Assembly (NCBI RefSeq): GCF_023343835.1
Contig: NC_064437.1
Location: 46,220,967-46,284,966 of the forward strand
Direction: 5' to 3'
DNA length: 64,000 bases
Source of the DNA: Lagopus muta
Lineage: Eukaryota > Chordata > Aves > Galliformes > Phasianidae
Made by a program: the position numbers and the translations under genes. Below are positions 47,501 through 61,367 of the stretch, in pieces. How positions within the stretch are numbered: the stretch's first letter is position 1; each line of letters opens with the position of its first letter. The notes beneath the pieces were generated by a model. That model was not told where the DNA came from. It ran no database searches and was given only the letters and a program-made list of their open reading frames with translations.

Positions 47501-49435
47501 ATCTTTTCCAAGATTACTCTGCAAAGGTCTGTGTGAAGGTTTGGGATTGAAAAGGTGGAAAACAGCTGACTTTTGTGGTGTCGTGCCCAACTGAATTGCT
47601 GCACTCTGCTTCAACAAATACAGCTGAGCTTCAGTATCAGTTAAGGGCATCACTTACACATCTGTGTAACTTTTTTCCTCTGATAAGGGAATGTATGTAC
47701 TGTTTGTACAGGGGATTGATGAGTCTTCATCAATGAATTTTAACCTTTGAAATATTTTATCTCATGTCTGTGTAATAAATCAAAAAGTATATAAAATTGT
47801 TTGAACGCAACTCCAAAGCCTAAAATAAGATTTCTACTCAGTCATAACATTTTCAAACACTCTTTGTTATTTATGTTATTTGTGCTTTCATAGCAGAAAA
47901 CATGAAGTATCTGAATGGTTTTACTTCAGATTTAACTGTTGCTGGTTGTTTGGGAAACTGTTACGCTAGCAGTTGTGCTTTTTTTTCCCCGTGTCTCTAC
48001 CTGTTCACTTTATTCCTATGGTATCCATGAGAAAGCACAACATTATTACAAGTTGTTCGTAGATTTCCCTTTCTCTTTTTATTCCTGCTTGTCTGGAATT
48101 AATTTGAATAACGGCCTGAATGCTAAATGCCAGGGTCCATATTATTATGAGAAGATGTGAATTATTACATCGTCATTGCTTATAGTTGAGAATGGCCGTA
48201 ACCAGTGTTCAAATATTTGCTTCGGTATAATGAATTTCAGCGTTTACTTCAATGTAACAATGGAAATGCAGTTCTTGGTTCATTTTCAAAGGCATATCCG
48301 GCTATTGTAAATAAGAAATTCTCACTGCTGTGTGATCTCTGCCTGTTGAACTCATGCTTGGAGCATGGCATCAGACCAGAGACTTCCTCTGAAGTCCTTT
48401 CTAGCTTCAGTTATTCTGTAGTTCTGGCTTACTTCTTCATCACACTCCTCTTTAACATTTGTTATTATTTAACAGTGTGAGTAGATCATGAGAAAGGCAA
48501 AGTTTAGAAATTAGCACAGTGTCTTTACAGATTGCTATGGCTTTATTAAGAGATTAGTGCCAGCTGGAAGTCACAGGGTTACAGTTACCTGCTTTACATT
48601 TCAGCGTTAGTCTTTGCTATTGGAGGAACACCAGATCTCTGGTTCTCATTTGTGCCTTTGTAAGGACAGCTGTAGATACAGGGCCTGGCTTAGTAAAGCT
48701 GCTGGTACTGTGAGGTTTTGTTCAGCACAGCCACTCTACTCCATCAAGTTATGTTGCACTGAGGTAGGTGTTAAGAAGTTTTCTGCTGAGAATGCGTTAA
48801 GTGAGAGCCAGCTGCTCTCCGTGCATGGTGACAATTGTAAAGTAATTTAAGAAATAATTTGCCACACATTTCCCCCTCTCATCATGAATCTGTTATTCCT
48901 TCCCACCTTGAGGACTGTGGATAGGTAGGCAATAAATAGAATTTTGTTGTAGAAACGATGGCTTGAAATTTCTTCCCTATGTCCATTCATACTGACTAGA
49001 GGAGTAGTTACACAGTTATAATATTTATGCTATCGTCCTGTGTTCTAAGAAACAACAACAAGGAACAAACAAACAAAATAAGCAATATTTTGTGAATATG
49101 AAGGTCAGTGTTGTCAAACTGAAGAGCATTAACCTGTAAAGAGCTTTTGGAAAAACTCTTGATCTTCAGGAGGGTGATAAACTGTTAATGAAAGCCTGAT
49201 GACGTGAAGGCCATCTGTTAAACTGACCAGGTGTGTCTTTAATCCTTCATTTCACAAGCAGTTTCCCATCTCAGAAGGAAAAAAAAGTCTCAAAGATTCT
49301 CAAAAAGAGTCTGCTTGCAACAGTAGCTGATAGGCAGTACTTCCTACTGCTGTATGGAGAAGTCTTCTGTCCACACACTTCTGAAAAATTGTTTTTTTCC
49401 AGTCAACTTCAGAGGTGATTTTATGACTGATCTAT
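41531..49435. other. probable first intron or intergenic DNA between the CpG islands (left part)
   Basis: AT-rich throughout with only short open frames, none recognised. A poly-A run lies at 43080-43094, and the unit AATGTGTTC is repeated about three times near 44420-44445. Non-coding exons cannot be excluded by eye. Confidence 0.5.
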
Positions 49436-49950
49436 GAAAGCTTCCCCAAAAATAAGGCCTCATTTGATTATGTTGGCTCACGACATCAGAGGCGGATGTT
49501 GGTGGGATGGCAGTGGGGGCTGAACCTTCCTGCCAATCTTCCATTACGTGTTGTTGCCATGTGACACCATGGCGCCTGGCGTGGAAGTGCCCGTGAAGCA
49601 AAGGTGTGTAATGGAGTTCTTCCATGTGGGAATGGCCGTGCCCTTTGGCATTCATTGATGCTTACTGAATTTTGCTGGAGACTGAACAGTGGATGAGAGC
49701 ACAGTGAGGTGGTGGGTGGTACATTTCAATAGAGATGACAGTGGGGTAGCTCTACTTGTACAGGTGTTTATGAGTGCAGTGTGCACGTTCTGTCTCGTGG
49801 GTGATGAAAATGCATTGCTAATGGTGGTGGCTATGTTGAGAAAAAGTGTTTTGTAGCTGAGAATTCGCTCTGTCAAATAATTTTATTGTACTCTTTGTAT
49901 TTGTTGTTGTTTCCATGGAAATAGGAGGCATTGCTTTTGGAGGACCTGCG
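49436..49950 (-). mobile_element. mariner-type non-autonomous DNA transposon, copy 2 (inverted relative to copy 1)
   Basis: Homologous to 37766-38270 in reverse orientation: it shares the CATCAGAGGCGGATGTTGGT region (CCACCAACATCTGCCACTGATG in copy 1's sense) and GTTGGCTCACGACATC. Its ends are TTCCCCAAAAATAAGGCCTC and GGAGGCATTGCTTTTGGAGG, an imperfect terminal inverted repeat. Length is about 515 bases, close to copy 1, suggesting a deletion-derived family and not random truncation. No transposase frame remains. Confidence 0.75.
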
Positions 49951-52900
49951 TAGTAAAAACATGATAGCGTTAGTGGAGCACTACACATACAAGTCTAGAC
50001 AGAACTAATATTGCAACACTTGAATTCTGGCTTTTGAAACATGATATTATACCTTTTTTATAGGAATAATGGGAACTTCCTGAAAAAGCTATTGGTCAAA
50101 CAGGTACATGAATCCATTTTTTCTCACATCTTCACTTTACAAAGCAAAAACTAGTTGCTTATTAGTTCCTGAAGTGTTCTGCCCTGCTTGCTATAATCAT
50201 CCAAATCACTTTGGAGACAGAAAACAGTGTTCTTCTGCCTCAGCAACATTCGCTTATGTCTTTTGATTTCTGAATTTGAGGAGAGAGAGGAAGCATATGC
50301 ATCTGTTTGTTATTTATCTGCATGTTTCTTGGAAAAAGCAATGCCTTTCTCTAATCTTCTTTTGACTTACTGTCACAGCTTGTTTATCTTTTGGCCCTGT
50401 TGGCAGATTGCTACATTTGAAATCATTATTTTGAAAACTGGAAGTTGGTTTGAGAAAACTATATCAGAGCCAAAAAAACATGTGACATTCTTATGAAGAA
50501 ACACATCTCAGTGGAGGAAATATCACTATCTTTCTGTAGTTTTAAGGCAAAATTGCTTTGGAAATTCTTGAGTCATCAGGGAAATTCTTCCTCTATTGCT
50601 GTAGATACAGGAGAAGTTATATGAAATTTTAGAGTAGGATGAAGTAGAACGGCACTTGTGATCTTAACAATATCTGTTCTGCATCCACAGCTTGAGTAAG
50701 CTCTCTCTTACAGGCAGAAGTTCCTCTAGAGGGAATTTCTGTGACATCAGCAGCTGTTACAGCCTTAGGCTACAACTCAAGATTGGAAATATGGGCATTT
50801 TTATATTTGGAATCTGTTCTCTTGTGCTTTCTGACTTGTGAATTTCCCACTGAGTGGAGTAGTAGGAAAATGTGTTTGCTTGAACCTTCTGATTTCAAGG
50901 TATATCCAGGGTGCCAGCACTGAAAGCTTTGTGTTCTGAAGGATGAGGGTTTTGTTACTGGGCTGCTTATTTAGCTGTTATGTTTTAGTCAGGAATGTAA
51001 CTTTGCCTAGTAGAAAAGCTGATCAGGTAAAATCAAAATGGCGTAAATTTTTGAGATGTACTACTGAAAAGTAATAATGTTATTTAAGTAATTGGGGGAT
51101 TAATTTTCTAAGCTTACGTATTTGGACTTTATGCTAAGTCTGCCTCATTTATTAAGTATGGTAACATTAGCTTGCTTACTTGGCTCTTTCAGATACTTTG
51201 AAGTAAGGTAAAGAAAAACACAGAGAAAAGTAGAAGTGTGGTATTTTGGCTTCCAACATTTCTGAGCCCTTGCGCTGTGTTTGCTCTTCACATTTGATTT
51301 TTTTTTTTCTGGAGCTACCACTATGGGTTAGAACAAGAATCTGCTTAGTCCATCGCCTTGAGCTGGTAGTAATCAGTAAAGGGCTTTGAGGCTGCCCTCC
51401 AGTTCACTCATTTTATGCTTCTGAAGCTTTAAACTTTCACCATTCCTTTTCATTTATTTATCTTTCCCCACTGATTGCCTCCCAGAACAGCTTTGTTTTC
51501 AAGTTTCATGGTGTTCTGTTCCCCTGCTTGCCCTCAGTCTTATGGCAGAGTTGTAGATAGTCATTCTTTTAAGTTTATACCTGTTGCTACTGATGTCCAT
51601 ACGTTCGAGCCTACCTCCTGTATTTGATCCTACCTGCCTCATTGTTTTAATGCATTGATAGACTGGTAAGTGACAGCAGTGTGGATGGCTATTTATGAGT
51701 TGGCTTGCTTACTTCAGGAAGGGGTTTTGGTTAGGGTTGCATCACTCATGCTGGTCAAGCAGTGTGAACTGTGACCTGAACAATACCTAGGGAGAGATTA
51801 TAAAAACTGAGGCAAATCTAGAATGTCATCTCTTGTTAGCCATGTGGATTTTGTGTTTGGTTGGTTTTTAGTATTTCCAGCTGGCAGTATAGGGATATCC
51901 TGAACTTGTACCTGCATCCATAAAATAATTGTGTATTGTTTCTGATGACCTGTCCTGCACTAATCTTTATGAACTAAATTGTATTTTGACTTAGATGACT
52001 TTCTGTGGTAGAAAATTTCAGTCTGTGTTGTATTGCAAATTTGTTCCTCTATCCTTGTTTCTTTAACTTCTGGCCTCGCAGTTTCTTTGCTTGGCAGATC
52101 ACATTATTGTGAAATAACACAGAGTCACACATGATATTGTAGACCTCCCTCATAGGCTCCCTGATTCTCTTCTTAGTTATCTGTTTATCTTTTCATGCTG
52201 CATGTTTTTCAGTTCTACCTTAGTATTTCTGGGCTGAAATGGCAAGAATTCCATATACATTATAAGAGTAGAGCTTTAGAAGGGTAATGGCTTTATGCAC
52301 GCACTACTTGTTAATTTTCTGTGCTCCTCGAAGGTCTCTGTGAGGTCTGTCTATGGGATCTGTGACCTACATACAGTCTTTGATGCATACCAATTTTTAG
52401 CACAATTACCCGAAGTCTCTGACTGCAGCCTTGTTCTTTGTGGGGGATGTCAGCCATTACTGGGAGTGAATTAGTGTTTAATGATCCCACACAGCCTTTT
52501 AGGTTCCTTGTGGAAGGTGGCTGTAGTGAGGCAGCATGTTGTCAAAGTTCTGTCTTTGCCCTGGCTCTAGATTAATTCTTGCTGTGCCCAATTAAGCAGG
52601 GCTAATGAACATCTGTGTCTTCAGTAGTAATAATGTGGGCAAAAGTTGTGTTTACTCAGTAAAATATAAGCACATTTCTTAAACTGATCTGTAGAAGTTA
52701 TCTAATTTTTTAAAGTGTATCAGTTTAAACTTTTCACTTTCAGAGTAGCAAACTTTAAAGCTGTGGAGCTGTTGACTTATCTAAGGGGAAATTAGTAAAA
52801 GTGAGAGCAAATTGACAGGTTCAGTTTATTTGGTGAATGCAGGCTGTTGCATAGGATAGAAATGTGCTGTTTTTCTTATTTCAGCAATCAGGTTTAGTTT

Positions 52901-55900
52901 GCGTTCAAACAGTTAAGCATGGGTGAGTTGGCATTATGAGAAAAATGACAGCACTTAAAATATTGGAGGAATGGGCCACTACAGCTGTAGTTTCCACTCT
53001 GTCCTTATTGCATCACTTTCTTTTCCAGCTTTCCCATAAATTGTGTGTAGGTGTTATGCAGGCTCATATTCACTGGAATGGGGGTTGACTTCTTCTTGTG
53101 GTACTGCTCCTTTGCTGGGATGGATATCCAGAAGTAAAGCTTTCTCTGGCAAGGAAGTGGCTGAAGATTTATTCATCGTCTTTGTTACATAAGCAGGCAG
53201 TGTTCTCTTGGTTTGAAGTTTAAAATTCATTGACATGAAGTCAGCTCTCAGAATGTTTTTTCACCTTTTGTTTTTCATGGGAATGCTACATTGGTGCCTT
53301 TGGCCAGAGATCTCAACAAATTTACTCTAGCATGGTATTATGCAGGTAAGCAGAATAGAGGGACACAGAAGCTTGGTGTGCTGGAAGATGTTAGCATTGA
53401 ACCGGAAATAGAATTCTGGCTGTTCCAGTGCTGTCACATCGCTGGATGGGTGAGAAGAGGAACCAGACCTTGCATTGTCTGCCTTCTTACAGAAATAATT
53501 CATTTCTTCACATGGGGAAGTTTGGTGGGGTTTTTTTCCATTACACTGAGTTCTTATGAATCAACAGATAATCCTGCTGATGTATCTTGTGAGGATATCT
53601 ATATATTAGAGAGAATTTAGATTCAATTCAGATGCTGACCTGCATATTTCAGTCTTTCTCTGGACATAGATTAATCAGCAGTAATTATTTCTGGTTGTGA
53701 GTTCTGACTATATATGTGTATGTATAGACAGGATGAAGCTGAGCTAAAATCAAGTGCGAGCAAACATAGTGTATAGAGCTGAATACAGATAGTAAATGGG
53801 ACTGAATTCCAAATATGATTGTGAATAAAGCACAAAAGCTCATCATATAGTGGACTGGTGAACTTGATATAAAAAGAGCTCTTAAATTTTTGCAAGCTTA
53901 AAGATGATGTTAGGAACTTGCTTCAATGTCTCTTCCTACTATTCTTGTTTTCAATGGATGGAAATAGCTGTGACAAACAAAGCAGCAGTGGAAATCACAT
54001 CTGCAAGGTGAGCCTCTTACCATGTTAAGTTTCCTGAACACATTGAGTTCTTGAGCTCTTGGCTGGAATTATTATATTAAAGAAGCTACAGTAATTAGCA
54101 ATCTATTTCAATTAAAAGAAAATCAGACATGGTTGTTATTTAGTGTCGCTTTCAAAATGTATTGAATGCCAGCCCAGTTTAAATTGGCCCATAAAGTGCA
54201 ATCTAATAGTGATTGATGTTCGGTATTGCTAACAGGATCAGTAAAAAGTGCAGTTTCATTTGTGACATTCTTGTTAGTTTCCAGTATTTTCATCTTTGTG
54301 TGCCTAAAGCAAAAAGTAAACAAAACCCCCAAATCCCACCAACTGAGGCTCAGTATTTGTCTGTATAACTTTACTTCATCAGGCAAATAGTGGTGAGCTG
54401 TAAATCGGTGACAGAATAGTTGCAGCGTTGGTCAGTATCTTAGTTAGTCATGATAAATCAGTATTTTAGCATCATTCTGCTATGGGAGACAAACCAAGTT
54501 ATGTCTGGAATAGCATTTTTTTCCTTTAATAGCTTTTGTATTCATACTATTACCTGGATTCAATCAGATAATTTCCAAAAGCTAAATATTAATTTACCAT
54601 GTTAAGTTGCAGTAGTATTTCCATTCTTCAGTGTTAAACTGGCTAGATTTTTTTCTGCTGTTTAAGAAGCATTACCATAAAATTCTATAGTGTGTCTGAC
54701 AAAGAGTAGGCAATCTTAGGAGGGCATCATTTTGTATTAATTTGCAACTGTATTACGTTGTCCTAATTTATTTATTTATTTATTTTTGTCTCTGCTGTTT
54801 ATGCCAAGGTGGGAATTTTATTTTCTTTTTTTCAGTAAAGAATTAGAGGGCTGTGAGTATGCGTAGCACTCACAGAAGATAATGAAGGGCTTTCTGGTTT
54901 GTATAATCATTGTATGTTTTTGTGAAAAGGAAATAAACAGTTTGGGTTCATGATAAATAGCCTTCCGAAGACTTGAGAAGGCTAGATATTTGTCATCTGG
55001 CAGAAATCAGCAGAGTTGTGCTGGAGCTGCTGCTGTCTTTAAACTTTTGTCTTCCTGCTCTTTGTTGCTATTTTGGAATAATGAAATTGCACATCTAAAT
55101 CTCAGGCTGCCACATTCGCATATTCTATAATGAGGCTGTGTTATTATGTAGTTACGTTTTGGGTGACGGCAGTGAGAAACATTCCTAAATGCAGTGGTGT
55201 AGCAATGCAGGAATGTACAGAAGGCGCTGTGCTTTTGTGCAGTGTGCACTCAGAATAAATAGATTGGTAGAGCCAAAACATCTGCAGTATCATCAGTGTC
55301 AGGTTTTAATCTAGTCTGTATTTGCAGTCCCATCTTCAGTGTTCTGCTGTCTGAGTGCAGACTCTGTATGGCCTTTGAACTAGAGATAACCACCCAGACC
55401 AGACGTGCCTGCTCTGCCCTTCCAGGGAGGCCTGCTTGGCCTGTGGGCTGCTCTGTGCTGCTCTGTGCTGCTGCCAGCGTGGTTCTGCCTGCATGACTCT
55501 GGAGTGCCACTTTTTTTTGGATAGGCAGCATGATTTTGTAAGATGTACTTGATGGCACATACTGTGAAAATGTCTTCAAAACATAAGCAGAAGAGAGATA
55601 TAAGTGAACAGCAGTTGGCACAAGAAGAACATAAAAAGCAGAGAGGACATTTAAGTTGGATGGCAAGTCCATAGCTAGCCATAGCACTTGCACAAGTTGT
55701 TTGTTAGGCTGTACCTGTGAATTGCATCCTGTGACATATTTAAAACAAACAAAAACCCTCTCTCCTCAGTTGACCAAAGCTACCTCAGTACCTGTAGCTG
55801 TTACTGAAGATGCTGGAAGATGTGAAAATGAAAAGCAGAGACAGGAAAGGAGGCACAGAAAATTATATAGACTGTTCCTTGTCTTCAGCATTTTGAGCAA

Positions 55901-56225
55901 ATTATTGTACTAAACTCATGTAAACAGTAGAAGCCTCTGAAAGACAACACGTGAGTTAGAGTCACCAGAAGTTTAGAAATAAATCATTACACCAGTTAAA
56001 TTTAACTGTTAACCATTAACATGGTGAATTGACAAGAAAATGTTAATGAATGTTAGTATCTTAATCTTATGAGGTCTTCAACACTTTTTCATGCAGTAAT
56101 CTTAACAAGTGAAGAAACATGTCCTGAAAGGAAGTACAGTAGAGTAGGAGTGAGATGTGTTGCATGACTGTGCCCAGTGGGTGGCTATTATTGATTGTCT
56201 GTCAGAATGAAATGCAGTATTGAAT
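49951..56225. other. probable intron or intergenic DNA between the CpG islands (middle)
   Basis: AT-rich, no recognised coding sequence. A short (TTTA)n run lies near 54768-54786. A (TGCTGCTCTG)-like repeat near 55446-55470 makes short Leu/Cys-rich frames that are not genes. Confidence 0.5.
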
Positions 56226-56345
56226 GGGGATCCAGCATGGTCTGCTGCATCTGTTCTTGTTCTGGTTCACTTCAGTGTTTTCATTAATGACCTTGGTGAC
56301 AGAATAGAGAGTGTGCTTACCAAGTTTCACTAAAAAATGCCCCCA
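56226..56345 (+). mobile_element. degraded CR1 internal (reverse transcriptase region) fragment
   Basis: The stretch TTTTCATTAATGACCTTGGT GACAGAATAGAGAGTGTGCT, followed by ACCAAGTTTCAC, resembles the CR1 ORF2 segment encoding FINDL-(D)-GIE-L-KFADD just before the reverse transcriptase FADD motif. The frame is decayed and the boundaries are approximate. It is an old 5'-region copy without the CR1 3' end. Confidence 0.6.
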
Positions 56346-59300
56346 AACTTAAAGGGAAAGCAGATATATAAGGCATGAGTCCAAAATTTATTTGAAGAAA
56401 ATTGAGACAAATAAAGAAGAGCAGATAAGTACTACTTGGTAACAGAAATTGTGAAATACGTGAATGCGGAGCAGGCAGCGAGGAAATAGGAGGCAACTCT
56501 GAAGTTCTTACCTTTGTGGGAGGGGACGCGTTGCATTAGGAGGGCTGAACGTGAATGTAGCATTTAAAACATAGAACAGTATCTTTTTATTACAGAGAAG
56601 ACTTCAGTGGAAGCATTGTATCTGGTTTGGGCAAACCATTCAAGAAGGTAGAGCTCAGCTAACCGGAAGCAGAATCTTCAAATTATTTATTGAATAAAAT
56701 ATTTATTTTGTGAGTGTGGAAAATTGAGTTTGAAAAAGTTGACAAATAATTTGAATATGGGAGAAGGAGAGGTGTGCAAGCTCCAAGAAAAGAACTGGTG
56801 AGTGTAATTTTTTTCAGTGTGTATAAAGGCTGAGGGAGGAGATTTTGAGATGCAAGACCCTGAGAGGCAGGGCAAGACAAATTCACCTGAAAATTTCCAA
56901 TTAGGTCTTGGGCAAGGAGCAAAAGATCCTGTTGCTAAAATAATTGTTGCTTCTCATAAGACATTTTCTTTAACTGTGTTTGGAATAACACTATTTTAAA
57001 CCTGATCAATGCTAGATGTAGATATTTCTTGGCTGTTTTTCACGTTAGTGATTTTAAAAACTGAACATGTTATGAATGGAGGTGATTTACTGGAGACAGC
57101 ACCCCGTAGGCACACCTATGATGAGGACAGCCTCCCTACTGCTGGTCCTTCTGCTTTTAAAGTCTCCTCCTAACTCAGCAGCCTTCACTTTGGTGTTGTT
57201 GGCTGCGTCTAGGTGCATCACACAAGATTTTCAGCTTTCTCTTCCTACACTGTGATCTTGAGAAGCATAGTTAATATGAACTTATATTTCATTCTCATTT
57301 TCATAATGACTTCAGTTGTCAGTCCAGCACTTTGGGGACTCAACATATAATTATCATAAGAAAACAAGGAGTGTACTATAGGTAATTGTTTTGTTTATAA
57401 CATCATTCCCAATTTCCATTGCGAATTTCTCCACTGAGAAATGAGCGCAGCCTCGGTTACCTGAGGCTGTAACATGTGTTGTTAGCATACTTCAACTCTC
57501 TATTTGCATTATTATACCCTAGAACACACTTCTTTAATCATCACAGTTGGAAATTACCTTGCTTAGCAATTTTAGTTCCTATTTTCTCAAACAAAAATAA
57601 GTGATTGCATGAGTCGAAGCCAACAGCCTGTGTGCAGTGTAGCAAGCCAAACCTGACTTCTGTGCCTGAGAGGGGAATTTGCATCAGCTTCAAGCAATTT
57701 TTAATGGAGCTTTTTGTTTAAGTATGAAGTGAATTCCATCATTCCAGTGTTCCTTCTATTAACTCACTGTGTGTTGCTTTCAGTTAACTTTTTTTTGCAT
57801 TTGTTTTTGTATTATTACTTCACTGCCATTTTGAGATGTTTTAGTGTGGGAACATGGAAGTTTTTACAGCTGGACAAGAGGTGAGGAGCGGCCTTTAAAT
57901 GCAGGGGAGGTGTCTGATGTGGAAACTTTATGGGCCAAATGTCTCGTAACATCCTACAGAGTTTTTCCTTCTTTGCAAATCTTGCTTTTCAAGCTGGATG
58001 ATTGTGTTCATGTTATCTGCAAGGGAAGTTATAGCTAACACTGATAATTTAAATGTAGCTTTCTAGTTTCCCAACAAATACATGGGGAAGAGCACATAGA
58101 TCTGTGCTTGTTCAGACTCTGGTCATATTTAAATGGTGTTCCTTTAAACTGTGAAAGCCAGACATTGTTACTCTTAAATTGAAAATTTAGAGCTAACTGT
58201 ATGAATCTAGCAAATGATGTAGATACTCGGAATGCATATCTTCCTTACTGTAACAAATGCAAGGTAACACTGCTTATTGCTGATGGATTAAATTATCTTT
58301 CAAAGATATACCAAAAAATGCTGAAGTCTCTGGGATTACTCCAATAGTATGCTCTGGTTTAGGAAGGATGAGATGGCTATGTAGGAAGAATATATAATAG
58401 ATACATACCGTAGTATAGAAAATGACAAGATGTTGCAACCTCATGGACTAGCTCTGAGCAGTACTGATGCTTTTGGATACAGATGGAAAAGCAGCATTTA
58501 GTGCAATTCGGAGGACCCGAGTGAGAAAGCTCAGGGCTTAGGAGCACAGCAACACTGCCAGGTTGTGCCAGCTCCCAGGGTCAGGCACGGGCAGCTCCTC
58601 CTGTGCCTGGCAGCCAGGAGCACTGCAGCAGCAGAGGGCTGCTGGTCATTGACTAGCCTTCTTAGTGCTGGGCTCTGCGGCAGGGAAAGACGAAGCTGAG
58701 CTGTGTGTGATGTGACCTAAGTACGCTATACAGCGCCTTTGGTCTGAGCAGTAGGCAGGGACCAAGAGAGGTTTGGAGCAACGGTGAAGGTTTGTTAGGA
58801 CGTGGTACAGGACAGCTTAAAGTCTCTCTGCAGTGGTCAGTACAGCAAAGCTTTAATACCAGTTTAGACTTCCCACAGCATTTGCATCACAGAAGGGCGT
58901 TTCTCCTCTCAGATGCTGCGCAGCAACCTGGCATTTTTCTTTCTTTTTGTTAAATTGCAACACTAGGATACATAATAGAAGCTTTATTTGTAAGTATAAT
59001 TAAAGTATGATGTTAACAAGACTCTGCAGAATTACAGTTCAAACTTGCAATTTAGTGAAGGCTCAAAGTATCTAAAGTTTGAGTAATAGACTTCAACTGA
59101 GAATGAAGGAAGGTCGACACTTAACAGCGCAGTGGGCGTTGATACACTTCCAAAATGGGATGTGGCTTACCTTTATTGTAAGAATATTAATGCTTGATAT
59201 TGATAGTTGATGGATGTGAAAAATGAGTCAGTAAATTTGTTAGATTTTTGTAGTTTCCTGGCTGTGACTGCTTCCTTGAGTGCAGACCACCATGCTCAAT

Positions 59301-60929
59301 TGCACTGCTCTGTTACTGTTCAGCAGTGTGCGGGCTTGTTACGCACATAAACATGGACTCTGAGACAGATACACCCATGTTCAGTGTGAAGTGGAGTTTG
59401 AACTGCCGCCTTGCAATTAAGGTAAATGGATTAGAAACCTAGCAGCTCGTGCTCTGAAATGACATCTACTTTTTTAGGCTACTGACATTTGGAATACTAT
59501 CAATAATTAAAGTTTTTTGTTTTGTTTTGTTGTTTTTTTTGAAATATACTTGAAAATAAAACCCCACTGAATGTTTACTGTTGATGTGTTGGAGAGTGAG
59601 ATGCCAAATCAAAACTCACTAACAAGCAGCCAGCCCAGCTTTCAGTGAACATTGTTTCTTGTAATTATAGTGTAGATACAACTGATCATTCCATGCTGTT
59701 TCTCAGTTTTGAATGATAGATGAAAGAGCAAAAAGCTTTTTTTTTTTTTATTGTTTGAGACAAGAGAGCTGAGGATGATATCTGCTGGTTCTGAAAGTGT
59801 TTTAACATTTGCTGTTTAATTTACAGTCAATATCAATTCAATTAAGATGATTTAACCACTTAAAAAAATAGCGTTAGCATATGTCAACGTAAAACCATGG
59901 GAGCATGTAACTTCTGTCCAAGTGCAAGAGGAACATCTTTGATGTGAGGATATAACATAGTGTCTCAAAGTGTAGCTTGGCCAGCACTACTTGAAGGCCA
60001 GCGTTGATCTGGATAAGTGTAGCTATGACTGATGGTAGAACCAAATTAGTAGGGAGACTTCTGCAGAATCAAGGAATTGTTTGGAAATATTTTTTCTGTG
60101 TTAGTTGGCCAGTGGATGATGTTTTCTCCTGTTGTGGTTTTGTCTTTGACAAAATGTGTGAGAACTGGGGAGGTAAGGCACGTTGCTTGGTGCTTTGCTG
60201 GTGAGGTGTTGGAGCAGGCACAGTGGACTAGGTTTGCACAAAGCTGCCCTGGCTGCTGGAGGAGGTGGCAATTAATCCTGGGAGGCAGTCTGCTCCAGCA
60301 GTGCCATGCTAATTGTAGTGAAATTAAAATAATAACTTTAAAAAGTGCCTAAATAGCTGCAGGTTGATAACAGTCAGCAATCTCTCCTTGGCGTGAGAGA
60401 GGCTAATGTGTTTTCATGATCAGGTATATTGCAATGCAACATTTTCTGCGCTGATTGGCAATAAAAAGGTGATGCAGTAAGGGGACTACTGGTTGTCTTC
60501 AGATTTGATTCTTGCATAGGAAACCTTTGTATCAGTAGCTGCCATTTCCCACTTCGTGTTCCGTGGCACGTGTCTCGGTGCTGGTTCTCAGGCTGTCGTC
60601 CTCTGGCACGTTTCTGTGATAGAGGTGATGGCTGAGCAGGGCGCGGCAAGAGTGTGATTGGTTCTGGTTAGGGAAGGGTGCAGGAACAGCAGGTTGATTT
60701 GTGTCACTTACTGTTAGAGCGGTGCTCACGTGCCAGCTTGCGGCTGTGCGAGCCCGCGGTTGTCAGTTCTGTGCCATGCTGAGCTGGTTGATTCCTTCTG
60801 GAAGCAGCACAGTACCTGTCTGACATAGATGTGAGCGGTGTTTTCTGCTCGTGGCTCTACACCTGACCCTGACAGCATGCCAACAGGCGCTGCCTTTTGA
60901 GGGCATAAGGGAACAAGCGCCTTCAGTTG
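56346..60929. other. probable intron or intergenic DNA between the CpG islands (right part)
   Basis: No recognised coding sequence. A moderately GC-rich patch at about 58500-58750 has no diagnostic features. A T-rich run (GTTTTGTTTTGTTGTTTTTT) lies near 59517-59538. Confidence 0.5.
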
Positions 60930-61246
60930 CTTCAAGAATCGCCGCTCTCGGGTGTGGTGTCAGAGAGGTGCGCCCGGCTTGAGGGTTTCCTTTCGAGGAA
61001 ACGAGATAAAAAAGGGGAGGCGATGCATGCGGTATCCTGCCACCACCTCTCAGGTGTGCAGCCGCGCAGCCCCCAGCGAGCCGCCCGGGTGGCGGCGAGG
61101 AGCGCGCAGCGGGGCTTCCACTGCTCGACCTTTCCCCGGCGCTGCGTGACTCGGGCGGAGCTTCCCGCAGCCGCGGGCCTTCACCCGAGCGGGCGCGGCC
61201 CCTTTAAGGCGCGACCTGCCCTGGGATCAGGTGCGCGGCCGGAGGG

Positions 61247-61256
61247 GTGACGTCAC
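61247..61256. promoter_or_regulatory. CRE/ATF palindrome GTGACGTCAC
   Basis: A perfect 10-base palindrome containing TGACGTCA, the high-affinity CREB/ATF site, located about 115 bases upstream of the candidate donor at 61371. This is the usual position for a functional CRE in a CpG-island promoter. Confidence 0.7.
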
Positions 61257-61344
61257 CCTGCCAGAGGCGGGGCTGAGGCTGCCGCTCCCGCGCTCCCCGC
61301 GCCGCGGGAAACGGCGGAGGCTGCGCACGTGTGCGCGGTGCGGC

Positions 61345-61367
61345 CGGGCCCGGCCCGGCCCGGCCCG
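61345..61367 (+). repeat. (CCCGG)n short tandem repeat in CpG island 2
   Basis: Four to five copies of a GGCCC/CCCGG pentamer immediately before the candidate donor at 61371. It is fully GC and may be polymorphic or prone to assembly error. Confidence 0.85.
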
